The notes below the pieces were generated by a model. That model was not told the DNA's origin. It ran no database searches and saw only the letters and a list, made by a program, of their open reading frames with translations. A program made the position numbers and the translations under genes. A DNA stretch of 43,294 bases from Candidatus Acetatifactor stercoripullorum (lineage in GTDB: Bacteria; Bacillota; Clostridia; Lachnospirales; Lachnospiraceae). This document shows, piece after piece, positions 33,117 through 41,645 of the stretch (its first letter is position 1; each line of letters starts with the position of its first letter). The stretch covers positions 1-43,294 of the forward strand of contig DXGH01000014.1 of assembly GCA_019114005.1 (NCBI GenBank), given 5' to 3'.

Positions 33117-33836
33117 GTGAGCAAGTATGATGTGAAGCAGGAGGTAACGGACAAGTACTCCCTGCGGGGCCGGGTATTTCACCGGCTCAGGGAAGATATT
33201 CTCAACGGAAAATATGAGGAGCATGAAGAACTTCGGGAGGTTGCCATAGGCGAAGAGCTGGGAGTCAGCAGAACACCTGTGAGGGAGGCTTTCAGGCAGC
33301 TGGAGCTGGAAGGCCTGATTCAGATTATTCCCAACAAGGGAGCCTATGTGACGGGCATCACCCAAAAGGATGTGAAGGATATTTATATGATCCGTTCGCT
33401 TTTGGAAGGCCTGTGTGCCAGATGGGCCACGGAGCACATTACAAAGGAGCAGCTTGAGGAGCTGGAGGAGAACGTTTATCTGGCCCGGTTTCACGCAGAA
33501 AAAGGACATTTGGAGCAGCTGGCGGAGCTGGATAACCGCTTCCATGACATTTTATATGAGGCCTGCAGCAGTAAGATACTGGAGCATCAGCTGAAGGATT
33601 TTCACCAGTATGTGCTGCGGGTGCGCAGAAAAACCCTTTCCAGCGCAGACAGAGGGCCTAAGTCCAATGAGGAGCATGAAGAGCTTTTAGAGGCAATCAA
33701 GGCGGGAAACGCCGGGCTGGCAGAGCAGCTTGCAAACCGCCATATGATAAATGCCTATGAAAATATGGTAAAAAACGGGCTGAATGAAGCCTACGGGAAA
33801 CAAGAAAAGGAGACCGAAGCAAATGGAAAAAATTAA
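33117..33836 (+). CDS. GntR-family regulator, FadR/FCD type
   Basis: A 239-residue repressor-type protein with an N-terminal winged helix ([20 protein letters not shown], then [20 protein letters not shown] and [11 protein letters not shown]) and a C-terminal FCD helical ligand domain (about 85-220) with the [12 protein letters not shown] metal/ligand helix. FCD regulators usually bind organic acids. Placed between the citrate-synthase-like gene and icd, it probably senses a tricarboxylate or 2-oxoglutarate-linked metabolite and binds the palindrome in the operon promoter. The GTG start at 33117 follows GGAAAGG by 8 bases. It overlaps icd by 14 bases. Confidence 0.9.
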   Translation: MSKYDVKQEVTDKYSLRGRVFHRLREDILNGKYEEHEELREVAIGEELGVSRTPVREAFRQLELEGLIQIIPNKGAYVTGITQKDVKDIYMIRSLLEGLCARWATEHITKEQLEELEENVYLARFHAEKGHLEQLAELDNRFHDILYEACSSKILEHQLKDFHQYVLRVRRKTLSSADRGPKSNEEHEELLEAIKAGNAGLAEQLANRHMINAYENMVKNGLNEAYGKQEKETEANGKN

Positions 33837-35031
33837 GATGACAACGCCTCTTGTGGAAATGGATGGAGACGAAATGACCAGAATTCTCTGGAAGATGATC
33901 AAGGATGAGCTTTTGCTTCCCTACATTGACCTGAAGACAGAGTATTATGATCTGGGCCTGGAGCACAGGAATGAGACCGACGATCAGGTGACGGTGGATT
34001 CCGCAAAGGCAACCTTAAAGTACGGTGTGGCCGTAAAGTGCGCAACCATTACGCCAAACGGCGCCCGGATGCAGGAATATCATCTGAAGGAAATGTGGAA
34101 GAGCCCAAATGGCACTATCCGCGCCATTCTTGACGGTACCGTATTTCGCGCACCCATCCTGATAAAGGGGATTGTGCCTTATGTGAAAAACTGGACAAAG
34201 CCCATCACCATTGCCCGTCATGCCTACGGCGATGTGTATAAAAACACAGAGATCAAGGTGCCGGGACCGGGCAGGGCGGAGCTTGTTTACACGGCGGCAG
34301 ACGGCACGGAAGTAAGAGAGCTGATTCACAATTTTGAGGGACCTGGAATTCTTCAGGGCATCCATAATACGGAAAAGTCCATTTCCAGCTTTGCAAGAGC
34401 ATGCTTCGGGTATGCGCTGGATACCAAGCAGGATCTGTGGTTTGCCACAAAGGACACGATTTCCAAGAAATATGACCACACCTTTAAGGATATCTTCCAG
34501 GAAATTTATGATACAGAGTACAAGGAAAAATTTGAAAAACAGGGGATTACTTATTTTTATACCCTGATCGATGATGCGGTGGCGCGTGTGATCCGCTCCG
34601 AGGGAGGATTTATCTGGGCCTGCAAGAATTACGATGGAGATGTGATGTCGGATATGGTGGCAACCGCTTACGGAGATTTGTCTATGATGACCTCCGTGCT
34701 GGTTTCTCCAAGTGGAGCCTATGAGTACGAAGCGGCTCACGGCACCGTACAGCGCCATTATTATAAGCATCTGAAGGGAGAAGAGACCTCCACCAATTCC
34801 ATCGCTACCATCTTTGCATGGACCGGCGCTCTGAAAAAGAGAGGGGAGCTGGACGGCAATGAGGCGCTTTGCGCGTTTGCGGACAAGCTGGAGAAGGCCT
34901 GCATAAAGACGGTGGAGGATGGAAAGATGACCAAGAGCCTTTCTCTGATTTCCACCTGTGAAAATCCTGTGATTTTAAACTCCCTGGAATTTATTCAGGC
35001 GATACGTGAAACGCTGGAGACTCTTCTGTAG
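33823..35031 (+). CDS. icd: NADP-dependent isocitrate dehydrogenase
   Basis: Oxidises isocitrate to 2-oxoglutarate with NADP+. The 402-residue protein belongs to the eukaryote-like homodimeric subfamily, not the E. coli Icd type: [20 protein letters not shown] at the start, the [19 protein letters not shown] substrate loop, [14 protein letters not shown], and the [19 protein letters not shown] coenzyme region. Substrate-binding Ser/Asn/Arg residues and the metal aspartates in [14 protein letters not shown] and NYDGDVMSD are present. With the upstream citrate-synthase-like gene it would form a branch from oxaloacetate to glutamate, but aconitase is not in the window. ATG 33823 has AAAAGGAG 10 bases upstream, inside the GntR gene. 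Confidence 0.95.
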   Translation: MEKIKMTTPLVEMDGDEMTRILWKMIKDELLLPYIDLKTEYYDLGLEHRNETDDQVTVDSAKATLKYGVAVKCATITPNGARMQEYHLKEMWKSPNGTIRAILDGTVFRAPILIKGIVPYVKNWTKPITIARHAYGDVYKNTEIKVPGPGRAELVYTAADGTEVRELIHNFEGPGILQGIHNTEKSISSFARACFGYALDTKQDLWFATKDTISKKYDHTFKDIFQEIYDTEYKEKFEKQGITYFYTLIDDAVARVIRSEGGFIWACKNYDGDVMSDMVATAYGDLSMMTSVLVSPSGAYEYEAAHGTVQRHYYKHLKGEETSTNSIATIFAWTGALKKRGELDGNEALCAFADKLEKACIKTVEDGKMTKSLSLISTCENPVILNSLEFIQAIRETLETLL

Positions 35032-35068
35032 GAAAATATTAAGGAAATATTGCAGATTTTTCAGAAAA

Positions 35069-35111
35069 AGAATGGGAAATCCCGGCTTATCTTGCCAGGA
35101 TTTCCCATTCT
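35069..35111 (-). terminator. Terminator of the ABC-F gene (shared with icd)
   Basis: A 14-bp stem (35069-35082 with 35098-35111) plus 3 inner pairs; on the minus strand it is followed by TTCTTTTTC-type U-rich sequence (35060-35070). The stop codon of the ABC-F gene (35087-35089) is in the loop, so the last codons of that gene form one arm. On the plus strand it can also act on icd, with a weaker tail. Confidence 0.82.
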
Positions 35112-37000
35112 TCATATAAGGCTTCCAGCTGTGCATCCACCTGTTCCTGTTCCTTCGTAAGCTCCATAAGCTTTGCGGCCTGGGTGCCCAGGGAAGGGTC
35201 GGAAAGCTGTGCGCGCAGCCGCCCAAGCTGCTCTTCCAGTGCGGCAATTTTTTCCTCACATTTTTTTAAATCGTTTTCCTTTTTCCGAATCCGGGCCTGC
35301 TCCTCCTTTTGGGCTTTCCAGTCCTGCTTTGCTTCGGAAGAGGAAGGGGCCAAAGAGGGGGCAGAAACGTCAGCGGGAGCAAAGGAAGCCCTGACGGTAT
35401 CTCTTTTTTCCAGATAATAATCATAATTTCCAATGTAATTGACAAACCGGCAGGCCGTGAGCTCTAAAATGCGGTGGGCGGTCTTGTTGATAAAATAGCG
35501 GTCGTGGGAGACGTAGAGGACTGTACCCTGATACTGGTTTAAGGCGTCTTCCAAAATCTCCTTTGACATGATATCCAGATGATTGGTAGGCTCATCCAGA
35601 ATCAGGAAATTGGCGTTGGAAAGCATCAGCTTTGCCAGAGATACCCGTCCCCGTTCTCCGCCGCTTAAATCTGCAATGCGCTTGAATACATCGTCCCCCG
35701 TAAAGAGAAAGGCGGCCAGCACATTGCGGATTTCTGTGTTGGAGAGATTAGGATACTCGTCGGAAATTTCCTCAAAAAGAGTTTTTTCACTGTGCAGCAC
35801 ATGATGCTCCTGATCGTAGTAACCGATCTCTACATTGGCGCCCAGACGGAAGGAGCCGCTGTCAGCAGGAAGCAGGCCGTTGAGTATTTTGAGCAGGGTG
35901 GTCTTTCCCGTGCCGTTATCTCCGATAATGGCTGTATGCTCCCCTTTTTTCAGTTCAAAGCTTACATCCTGAAACAGGGTGTGTCCATCGAAGCTTTTGC
36001 TTAAGCCCTCCACCGAAAGCACATCCTTTCCGCTCTCCCTGCGGGGGGTAAGGGTAAGCTTCATGTCCGCCCTTGCCTCTGTGGGCCGTTCGATCACGTC
36101 CATCTTATCCAGCAGCTTTTCCCGGCTTTCCGCCCGTTTGATGGATTTTTCCCGGTTGAAGGAGCGCAGCTTTTCGATGACCGCCTCCTGATGCTTGATT
36201 TCCCGCTGCTGATTCATGTAGGCATTCCAGGCTGCAGCCCTAAGCCTTTCCTTCTTTTCCGCATAGGCAGAGTAGTTGCCCAAAAAGGTTGTGGACTTTG
36301 TCTGGTCGATTTCTATGATCTTTTGGGCAATGCGGTCCAAAAAGAAACGGTCATGGGACACAACCAGCACAGCGCCCCTATAATTCATCAGATAGGTTTC
36401 CAGCCAGGAAATGGAATTCATGTCCAGATGGTTGGTGGGCTCATCCAAAATAATCAAATCCGGCTTCTGTAAAAGCAGCCGCCCCAGGGCAACTCTGGTT
36501 TTCTGGCCTCCGGAGAGGGTGGAGACGGGCTTTGCAAATTCCTCTTCCTGAAAGCCAAGCCCCTTCAGCACGCCCATAATCTCGCTTTTGTAGGAATAGC
36601 CGTTTTTGGTTTCAAAGGCATGGGTGAGAGCAGAGTACTCCCGCATCAGCTCCTCCAGCCGGCCATCGTCCGCAGACTTCATGCTTTCCTCACATTCCCG
36701 CATGCGCTCCTCCAGATCGATGAGCTCCTGCTTCACAGACAAAAGCTCCTCATAAATAGAACGGGAGGTATCCGGCTCGCTGTTTTGGGCAAGATACCCC
36801 AGCGTCTTGTCCTTAGAGAGCACTGCGCCACCCTGGTCGGGTTTAAGCTCACCCACGATAATGCGCAGAAGCGTAGTTTTGCCCGCGCCGTTTATGCCTA
36901 CGATGGCGGCCTTTTCATAATCTTCTATATGGAAGCTGATATTTTCCAATACTTTGTTTTCGCCAAATGCCTTGGATATATTTTGACAGGAGAGTATCAT
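35087..37000 (-). CDS. ABC-F family ATPase (YdiF type)
   Basis: A 637-residue soluble protein with two ABC domains and no membrane part, the ABC-F class that binds the ribosome. First domain: Walker A GINGAGKTT (about 35-43), signature LSGGQKTRVALGRL, Walker B LIILDEPTNHLD. An inter-domain linker (P-site tRNA-interaction motif) of charged helices follows (about 235-320), then the second domain with GDNGTGKTT, LSGGERGRVSLAKL and FLILDEPTNHLD. The C-terminal coiled coil (about 555-637) carries the Glu/Lys-rich repeats of YdiF-like members. Adjacent to rex as ydiF is to rex in Bacillus, which supports the assignment. Whether it gives antibiotic protection is not indicated. ATG has GAGGAGG 8 bases upstream. 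Confidence 0.93.
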   Translation of the reverse strand: MILSCQNISKAFGENKVLENISFHIEDYEKAAIVGINGAGKTTLLRIIVGELKPDQGGAVLSKDKTLGYLAQNSEPDTSRSIYEELLSVKQELIDLEERMRECEESMKSADDGRLEELMREYSALTHAFETKNGYSYKSEIMGVLKGLGFQEEEFAKPVSTLSGGQKTRVALGRLLLQKPDLIILDEPTNHLDMNSISWLETYLMNYRGAVLVVSHDRFFLDRIAQKIIEIDQTKSTTFLGNYSAYAEKKERLRAAAWNAYMNQQREIKHQEAVIEKLRSFNREKSIKRAESREKLLDKMDVIERPTEARADMKLTLTPRRESGKDVLSVEGLSKSFDGHTLFQDVSFELKKGEHTAIIGDNGTGKTTLLKILNGLLPADSGSFRLGANVEIGYYDQEHHVLHSEKTLFEEISDEYPNLSNTEIRNVLAAFLFTGDDVFKRIADLSGGERGRVSLAKLMLSNANFLILDEPTNHLDIMSKEILEDALNQYQGTVLYVSHDRYFINKTAHRILELTACRFVNYIGNYDYYLEKRDTVRASFAPADVSAPSLAPSSSEAKQDWKAQKEEQARIRKKENDLKKCEEKIAALEEQLGRLRAQLSDPSLGTQAAKLMELTKEQEQVDAQLEALYEEWEILAR

Positions 37001-37029
37001 AATTTATTCCTCCTCAATAGTATCATAAT

Positions 37030-37058
37030 ATTTTACCTTGGAGAAATAATCCTGTCAA
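37030..37058 (-). promoter_or_regulatory. Promoter of the ABC-F gene
   Basis: On the minus strand, TTGACA (37058-37053), 17 bases and TAAAAT (37035-37030). The -35 box is 4 bases from the -35 box of the rex promoter, the pair forming the dyad TGTCAAttcaTTGACA (37053-37068). Confidence 0.8.
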
Positions 37059-37062
37059 TTCA

Positions 37063-37091
37063 TTGACAAGTTTTTAACATTCGTCTATAAT
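37063..37091 (+). promoter_or_regulatory. Promoter of rex
   Basis: TTGACA (37063-37068), 17 bases and TATAAT (37086-37091): a perfect consensus sigma-A promoter 31 bases before the TTG start. No clear Rex operator (TTGTGA-like half sites) overlaps it, so autoregulation is not evident. Confidence 0.9.
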
Positions 37092-37122
37092 AATTTTATA
37101 AAATAGTTTGGAGGTAGTATCT

Positions 37123-37770
37123 TTGGAAGAAAAAGAAATTTCTCAAGCTGTCATCAGCCGTCTGCCAAGATATTTCCGTTATCTGGGAGAGCTTAAGGAT
37201 GAAGGGGTTGAGCGGATATCCTCCCAGGAGTTAAGCGAGCTGATGAAGGTGACGGCATCCCAGATTCGGCAGGATTTTAATAATTTTGGCGGCTTTGGAC
37301 AACAGGGCTATGGTTATAATGTGGAATATCTCTATAAGGAAATCGGCAAGATTCTCGGGCTGGATGAGAAGCATAACTTTATTATAATAGGAGCGGGAAA
37401 TTTAGGACAGGCGCTGGGAAATTACCTGAATTTTGAGCGGCGAGGCTTTATTTTCCGGGGAATGTTTGACAAAAATCCAGCGCTTGTGGGCAAGGACGTC
37501 AGAGGGGTAAAGGTTATGCCCATGGAGGAGATGGAGCGCTTTGTAAAGGAGAACGATATCGATATCGCCGTGCTTACCATTCCCAAATCGGGTGCGGAGG
37601 AAGTGGCGGAGAGGCTTGTGGCAAATGGAATCCGGGCAATCTGGAATTTTGCTCATGTGGATTTGAATGTGCCGGAAGGGATTCAGGTGGAAAACGTGCA
37701 TCTCTCCGACAGCTTGATGAAGCTATCCTATAATATCGGCTGTTATAAGCGGGAAAAGGATAAAGCATAG
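37123..37770 (+). CDS. rex: Redox-sensing transcriptional repressor Rex
   Basis: Rex senses the NADH/NAD+ ratio and represses fermentation and respiration genes when NADH is low. The 215-residue protein has the N-terminal winged helix (ISRLPRYFRYLGELKDEGVE, TASQIRQDFNNFGGFGQQGY) and a Rossmann domain (IIIGAGNLGQALGNYL) ending in the domain-swap helix region (HLSDSLMKLSYNI). The start is TTG 37123, 7 bases after GGAGGT (37110-37115). A longer frame from TTG 37108 would place the ribosome binding site inside the gene. It is followed 12 bases later by a coiled-coil gene. Confidence 0.96.
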   Translation: MEEKEISQAVISRLPRYFRYLGELKDEGVERISSQELSELMKVTASQIRQDFNNFGGFGQQGYGYNVEYLYKEIGKILGLDEKHNFIIIGAGNLGQALGNYLNFERRGFIFRGMFDKNPALVGKDVRGVKVMPMEEMERFVKENDIDIAVLTIPKSGAEEVAERLVANGIRAIWNFAHVDLNVPEGIQVENVHLSDSLMKLSYNIGCYKREKDKA

Positions 37771-37782
37771 CAGGAGGAAGCT

Positions 37783-38406
37783 ATGGGGAGCGAGGATAAA
37801 AAGGAAATTTTTTCAGGGGCCCTTCAAGGGAAAAAAATTCCAATATTGACGCTGGACAATAAATGGTACCGGCTGCTGGACGAGACGGGCAGGACAGCTG
37901 CAGGAGAGCTGACAGAACACCTCAATGAGCTTTTGCGCAGACAGGGAAAGCTCAATACAGAGTCCAAGGAAATCAGGAAGCTGAAAAAGAAGCTGATGAG
38001 CGAGATTGTGCCTATGGTCAATGAGGCAGAGCAAAGCCAAAATGCCGCCCTGGAGCAGAAAATAGAGGACAACAAGCGCCTGATTGCAGAGTGCAATGAA
38101 AAGCTGGAAAAATATCAGGACGAGATGCTTGAATTGCCCGGGGAGATTGACCGAGTCAATTTTCAACTGATGCTCTTTACCATGGAATGCTGTTATAGAA
38201 CCATGAAGGAAAACCAAGGGGCTATTCAGGAGATTACGGACTGGGTGACGCAGGTCAGGATTGACTTAAAAAAGAATCTGATCCGCAGACAGGAGATGGA
38301 GCAGCAGAATCAGGAAATCTATTCCTATATGCACGATGTGTTCGGAGCGGATGTGGTGGATTTGTTTGATATGAGCATGCTTCCGGAGAATTCTTCGGAA
38401 AAATAA
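37783..38406 (+). CDS. Coiled-coil protein of unknown function
   Basis: I do not recognise a family for this 207-residue protein. It is soluble; the first 35 residues contain a short KKIPILTLDNKWYRLL segment, and from about 40 to 190 it is almost wholly predicted helical coiled coil with heptad spacing (ELLRRQGKLNTESKEIRKLK, AALEQKIEDNKRLIAECNEK). The C-terminus contains FGADVVDLFDMSMLPENS. It has AGGAGG upstream of ATG, follows rex by 12 bases and is ended by a strong terminator, so it is a rex operon member. The N-terminal LTLDNKWYRL wording suggests a conserved Clostridia family rather than a random frame. Confidence 0.82.
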   Translation: MGSEDKKEIFSGALQGKKIPILTLDNKWYRLLDETGRTAAGELTEHLNELLRRQGKLNTESKEIRKLKKKLMSEIVPMVNEAEQSQNAALEQKIEDNKRLIAECNEKLEKYQDEMLELPGEIDRVNFQLMLFTMECCYRTMKENQGAIQEITDWVTQVRIDLKKNLIRRQEMEQQNQEIYSYMHDVFGADVVDLFDMSMLPENSSEK

Positions 38407-38446
38407 CAATGGGAACCATGCTTTGCGGGCTTCCTGTATCGTGAAT

Positions 38447-38480
38447 AAAAAGGATTGTTGCAGAACAGTCCTTTTTGTTT
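38447..38480 (+). terminator. Terminator of the rex operon
   Basis: A 13-bp stem with one G-U pair (38447-38459 with 38464-38476), a GCAG tetraloop and the T-rich tail TTTTTGTTTT. Confidence 0.92.
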
Positions 38481-38523
38481 TATACTTGGAATGCGCAAAG
38501 GACAGCGCAGAAATGAGGCAAAT

Positions 38524-40059
38524 ATGAAATATCTGGTCACTGCAGAGGAAATGAAAGAATATGACCGCAATACCATAGAAAGAATCGGCATTCCGGGCAT
38601 GGTGCTTATGGAGAGAGCGGCACTGGCGGCACTTGGAGAAATCCGGAAGATTATGAAAAAATGCCGGGATCAGAGGAAAAGAGTGCTGATTCTTACCGGG
38701 ATGGGGAACAATGGCGGAGACGGACTTGCATTGGCCAGGCTTCTTGCAGAGGAGTCCTGGGAGGTGGAGATATGGCATGTGGGAGAAAGAAAAAAGGCTT
38801 CTCCACAGTGGGAGAAGCAGTCTGCCATTCTGCAAAATTATCCTGTGAAAACAGGCAGCAAACCTTTCAGGGAGGAATATACTATTTTAATAGACGCTTT
38901 ATTCGGAGTAGGACTTTCCAGAGAGGTGAAGGGAGAGTTCGCCCAGGCCATAGAAACCTTTAACAGCCTTTCGGGGTATAAGATAGCTCTGGACGTTCCA
39001 AGCGGCATTGATTCTGACACCGGACGGGTGCTGGGAACAGCCGTGAGGGCGGATATGACGGTGACCTTTGGATTTTTGAAAAGAGGGCTTGCCCTGTATC
39101 CGGGCTGTCTTTACTGCGGAGAGGTGAAGGTAGACGGCGTTGGAATCGGCGAAGCCAGTTTTTTTGGAAGGAAGCCGCAGATGTTTTGCTATGACGAAGA
39201 TGCAGAGAGCCTTCTGCCCCCTCGGGACATGGCGGGCAATAAGGGCACCTTTGGCAAGGTGGTTTTGGCGGCGGGCAGCAGGAATATGGCGGGAGCCGCA
39301 GTGCTGGCTGCCAGGGCGGCCTATCGGATAGGCGCCGGTATGGTCAGGGTGATCACGTCAGAGGAAAACAGAGTGATTCTGCAGCAGCAGGTGCCGGAGG
39401 CTTTGCTTGGGAGCCCAAAGGAGCTTTTGCAGAGTCTTAAGTGGGCGGATGTGATTGCCGCCGGCCCCGGACTTTCCACTGGAAAGCAGGCCCTGGAGCT
39501 TTTGCGGAGCCTGATCTTTGAAAGCAGCCTTCCCCTGGTGCTGGACGCAGATGCCTTGAACCTGCTTTCTGAGGAGAACACATTTTTTCAGGAGCTATCC
39601 AGACAGGGGGCGGCGGGCAGAAGGATGATTCTGACACCCCATGTGGGAGAGCTTTCCAGACTTATGGGGAAAACGATACAGGAGCTTAAGGAAAATCTGC
39701 CTGATGCAGGAGTAAGGCTTGCAGAAAGGCTTCACGCCGTCTTAGTGGTAAAGGATGCCCGTACCTTTGTGTGTCGGGAAGATGGGACTGTGTGCGTAAA
39801 TCTGGCGGGCAACAGCGGCATGGCAACCGCTGGAAGCGGCGACGTTTTGGCGGGGGTGATAGCCGGACTGTGTGCACAGGGGATGGAACCCTTTGAGGCT
39901 GCTGCCGCAGGCGTGTGTCTGCATGCAAGGGCGGGAGACAAGGCAGCCTGCAGATGCGGTGAACACGGCCTGATGGCGGGAGACATTATTGAAAATATGG
40001 CATTTTGCCAGGATACGCAAAGGAAAGAAATCAGATGGACGAATGGAACGAGAAATTAA
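38524..40059 (+). CDS. nnr: Bifunctional NAD(P)H-hydrate repair enzyme
   Basis: Repairs hydrated, damaged NADH and NADPH. The 511-residue protein fuses the NAD(P)HX epimerase (YjeF_N, about 1-210; GMGNNGGDGLALARLL and LIDALFGVGLSREVKGE) to the ADP-dependent NAD(P)HX dehydratase (about 225-505; NKGTFGKVVLAAGSRNMAGA, DADALNLL, TPHVGELSRL, GNSGMATAGSGDVLAGVIAG). Catalytic Asp of the dehydratase is in the GSGDVLAG motif. ATG 38524 is 5 bases after GAGG; the frame's extension to 38455 runs into the upstream terminator. It overlaps alr by 25 bases. Confidence 0.95.
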   Translation: MKYLVTAEEMKEYDRNTIERIGIPGMVLMERAALAALGEIRKIMKKCRDQRKRVLILTGMGNNGGDGLALARLLAEESWEVEIWHVGERKKASPQWEKQSAILQNYPVKTGSKPFREEYTILIDALFGVGLSREVKGEFAQAIETFNSLSGYKIALDVPSGIDSDTGRVLGTAVRADMTVTFGFLKRGLALYPGCLYCGEVKVDGVGIGEASFFGRKPQMFCYDEDAESLLPPRDMAGNKGTFGKVVLAAGSRNMAGAAVLAARAAYRIGAGMVRVITSEENRVILQQQVPEALLGSPKELLQSLKWADVIAAGPGLSTGKQALELLRSLIFESSLPLVLDADALNLLSEENTFFQELSRQGAAGRRMILTPHVGELSRLMGKTIQELKENLPDAGVRLAERLHAVLVVKDARTFVCREDGTVCVNLAGNSGMATAGSGDVLAGVIAGLCAQGMEPFEAAAAGVCLHARAGDKAACRCGEHGLMAGDIIENMAFCQDTQRKEIRWTNGTRN

Positions 40060-41204
40060 AGGCCTGTCAGAGAGGGTATGTGGAGATAAATCTGGATGCT
40101 ATTGTGGAAAACATGTGCAGCATGAAAAAGCAGATCGGAGCGCATACAAAAATGCTGGGCGTGGTCAAGGCAGACGGCTATGGGCATGGCAGCGTTCCCA
40201 TTGCCCGGCGCCTTGAGGGGCTTGATTTTCTGTACGGCTTTGCTGTGGCTACGGTGGAGGAAGCTTACAAGCTGCGGCGCGCGGGAATCAAAAAGCCCAT
40301 CCTTATTCTGGGCTATGCCTTTCCCGATTCTTATGAAATGCTTGCAAGATGGGAAATTCGTCCGGCAGTGTTCCGGGAGGACTCCCTTAAGGCGTTGTCC
40401 CAAGGGGCAAAAGCGGCGGGAAAGCGCCTTAAGGTGCATGTGAAGGTAGATACGGGAATGAGCAGGATTGGCATTATGCCAGACGATGAGGGACTTGTCT
40501 TTGTGCGCAGGCTTTCCATGGAGCCGGGGATTGAGATAGAGGGGATATTCACCCATTTTGCCAAAGCGGACACAAGGGATAAAACCAGCGCCCGACAGCA
40601 GCTTTGCATTTTCCAGGACTTTTTGAAAAGAATAGAAGAGGAGCTTGGCATCAAAATTCCCATAAAGCATTGTTCCAACAGCGCGGGGATTCTGGAGCTG
40701 CCGGAGGCGCACATGGATTTGGTCAGAGCAGGCATTGCCCTGTATGGACTTTATCCTTCCGGGGAGATGCGCAGGGATGTGGTGCCCCTGCGGCCGGCTC
40801 TGTCCTGGTACAGCACAGTGATCTACCTAAAGACCATTCAAAAGGGTCAGAGCGTGGGCTATGGCTCTACCTTTACCGCGAAACGGGATACCCGGGTGGC
40901 CACGATTCCCATAGGCTATGGGGACGGCTATCCCCGCTCCCTGTCGGGGAAGGGGTATGTGCTGATCAGAGGAAGAAAGGCTCCCATATTAGGGAGAATC
41001 TGCATGGATCAGTTTATGGTGGACGTTTCAGAGATACCGGAGGCTGCCGAGGGTGACCGGGTGACGCTGCTTGGCGTTGACGGAAGAGAGCAGATCAGCG
41101 CAGAAGAGCTGGGGGAGCTGTCGGGACGTTTTCATTATGAATTGGTCTGCGACATTGGAACGAGAATCCCCAGAGTCTATCTCCAGGGCGGAGAAAAATT
41201 TTGA
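40035..41204 (+). CDS. alr: Alanine racemase
   Basis: A PLP enzyme that makes D-alanine for peptidoglycan. The 389-residue protein has the PLP lysine Lys45 in [10 protein letters not shown], the second catalytic base Tyr276 in SVGYGSTF, and the barrel/beta-domain motifs [18 protein letters not shown] and [10 protein letters not shown], ending in the [11 protein letters not shown] strand. Length is typical. The ATG lies within the end of nnr. The order nnr-alr-mazF corresponds to the Bacillus region around alr-ndoAI-ndoA. Confidence 0.97.
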   Translation: MDEWNEKLKACQRGYVEINLDAIVENMCSMKKQIGAHTKMLGVVKADGYGHGSVPIARRLEGLDFLYGFAVATVEEAYKLRRAGIKKPILILGYAFPDSYEMLARWEIRPAVFREDSLKALSQGAKAAGKRLKVHVKVDTGMSRIGIMPDDEGLVFVRRLSMEPGIEIEGIFTHFAKADTRDKTSARQQLCIFQDFLKRIEEELGIKIPIKHCSNSAGILELPEAHMDLVRAGIALYGLYPSGEMRRDVVPLRPALSWYSTVIYLKTIQKGQSVGYGSTFTAKRDTRVATIPIGYGDGYPRSLSGKGYVLIRGRKAPILGRICMDQFMVDVSEIPEAAEGDRVTLLGVDGREQISAEELGELSGRFHYELVCDIGTRIPRVYLQGGEKF

Positions 41205-41292
41205 ATACCTCCAGATAAAACGGCAATACTATCGTACAAACAACGAGAGCTGTAGACGGCGGAAGCTGTTTGTATGGCAGAATGGAGGAAAA

Positions 41293-41634
41293 ATGAAAAG
41301 AGGAGATGTATATTACGCGGATTTAAGACCGGTCATCGGCTCGGAACAGGGAGGCATACGGCCAGTGCTGATCATCCAGAATGATGTGGGAAACAGGCAC
41401 AGCCCCACCGTGATCTGCGCAGCCATTACCTCTAAGATGAACAAGGCAAAGCTTCCCACTCATATAGAATTGAACGCAAAGCTTTATGATATGGATAAGG
41501 ACTCTGTGGTTTTATTGGAGCAGCTTAGGACGATTGATAAGAAGCGTCTCAAAGACAAGGTATGCCACCTGGACGGCGAGGTCATGCAAAGGGTGAACAA
41601 GGCCCTGATGATAAGCCTGGAATTGGATACATAA
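41293..41634 (+). CDS. MazF/PemK-type endoribonuclease (NdoA-like) without an adjacent antitoxin
   Basis: A 113-residue toxin-type mRNA interferase. It has the family start [40 protein letters not shown] and [16 protein letters not shown], with the RNA-cleaving Arg in the loop after GGIRP and Thr in the AAITSK strand. It closely resembles Bacillus NdoA. The usual antitoxin gene (ndoAI) should lie between it and alr, but the 88 bases at 41205-41292 hold no frame. The ATG follows GGAGG at 41284-41288. Downstream, 11 bases after the stop, is the insertion sequence. Confidence 0.9.
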   Translation: MKRGDVYYADLRPVIGSEQGGIRPVLIIQNDVGNRHSPTVICAAITSKMNKAKLPTHIELNAKLYDMDKDSVVLLEQLRTIDKKRLKDKVCHLDGEVMQRVNKALMISLELDT

Positions 41635-41636
41635 AG

Positions 41637-41645
41637 GACCCGGGC
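41637..41645. repeat. Left target-site duplication of the insertion sequence
   Basis: GACCCGGGC directly before the left inverted repeat, repeated at 42899-42907. Confidence 0.85.

Noticed and set aside
37001..37122. Rex operator in the rex promoter region
   Set aside because: The dyad there is TGTCAA-TTGACA from two -35 boxes; it lacks the TTGTGA/TCACAA-type half sites.
41205..41292. MazE/NdoAI antitoxin between alr and mazF
   Set aside because: No open frame with a start in this 88-base interval in the mazF direction.
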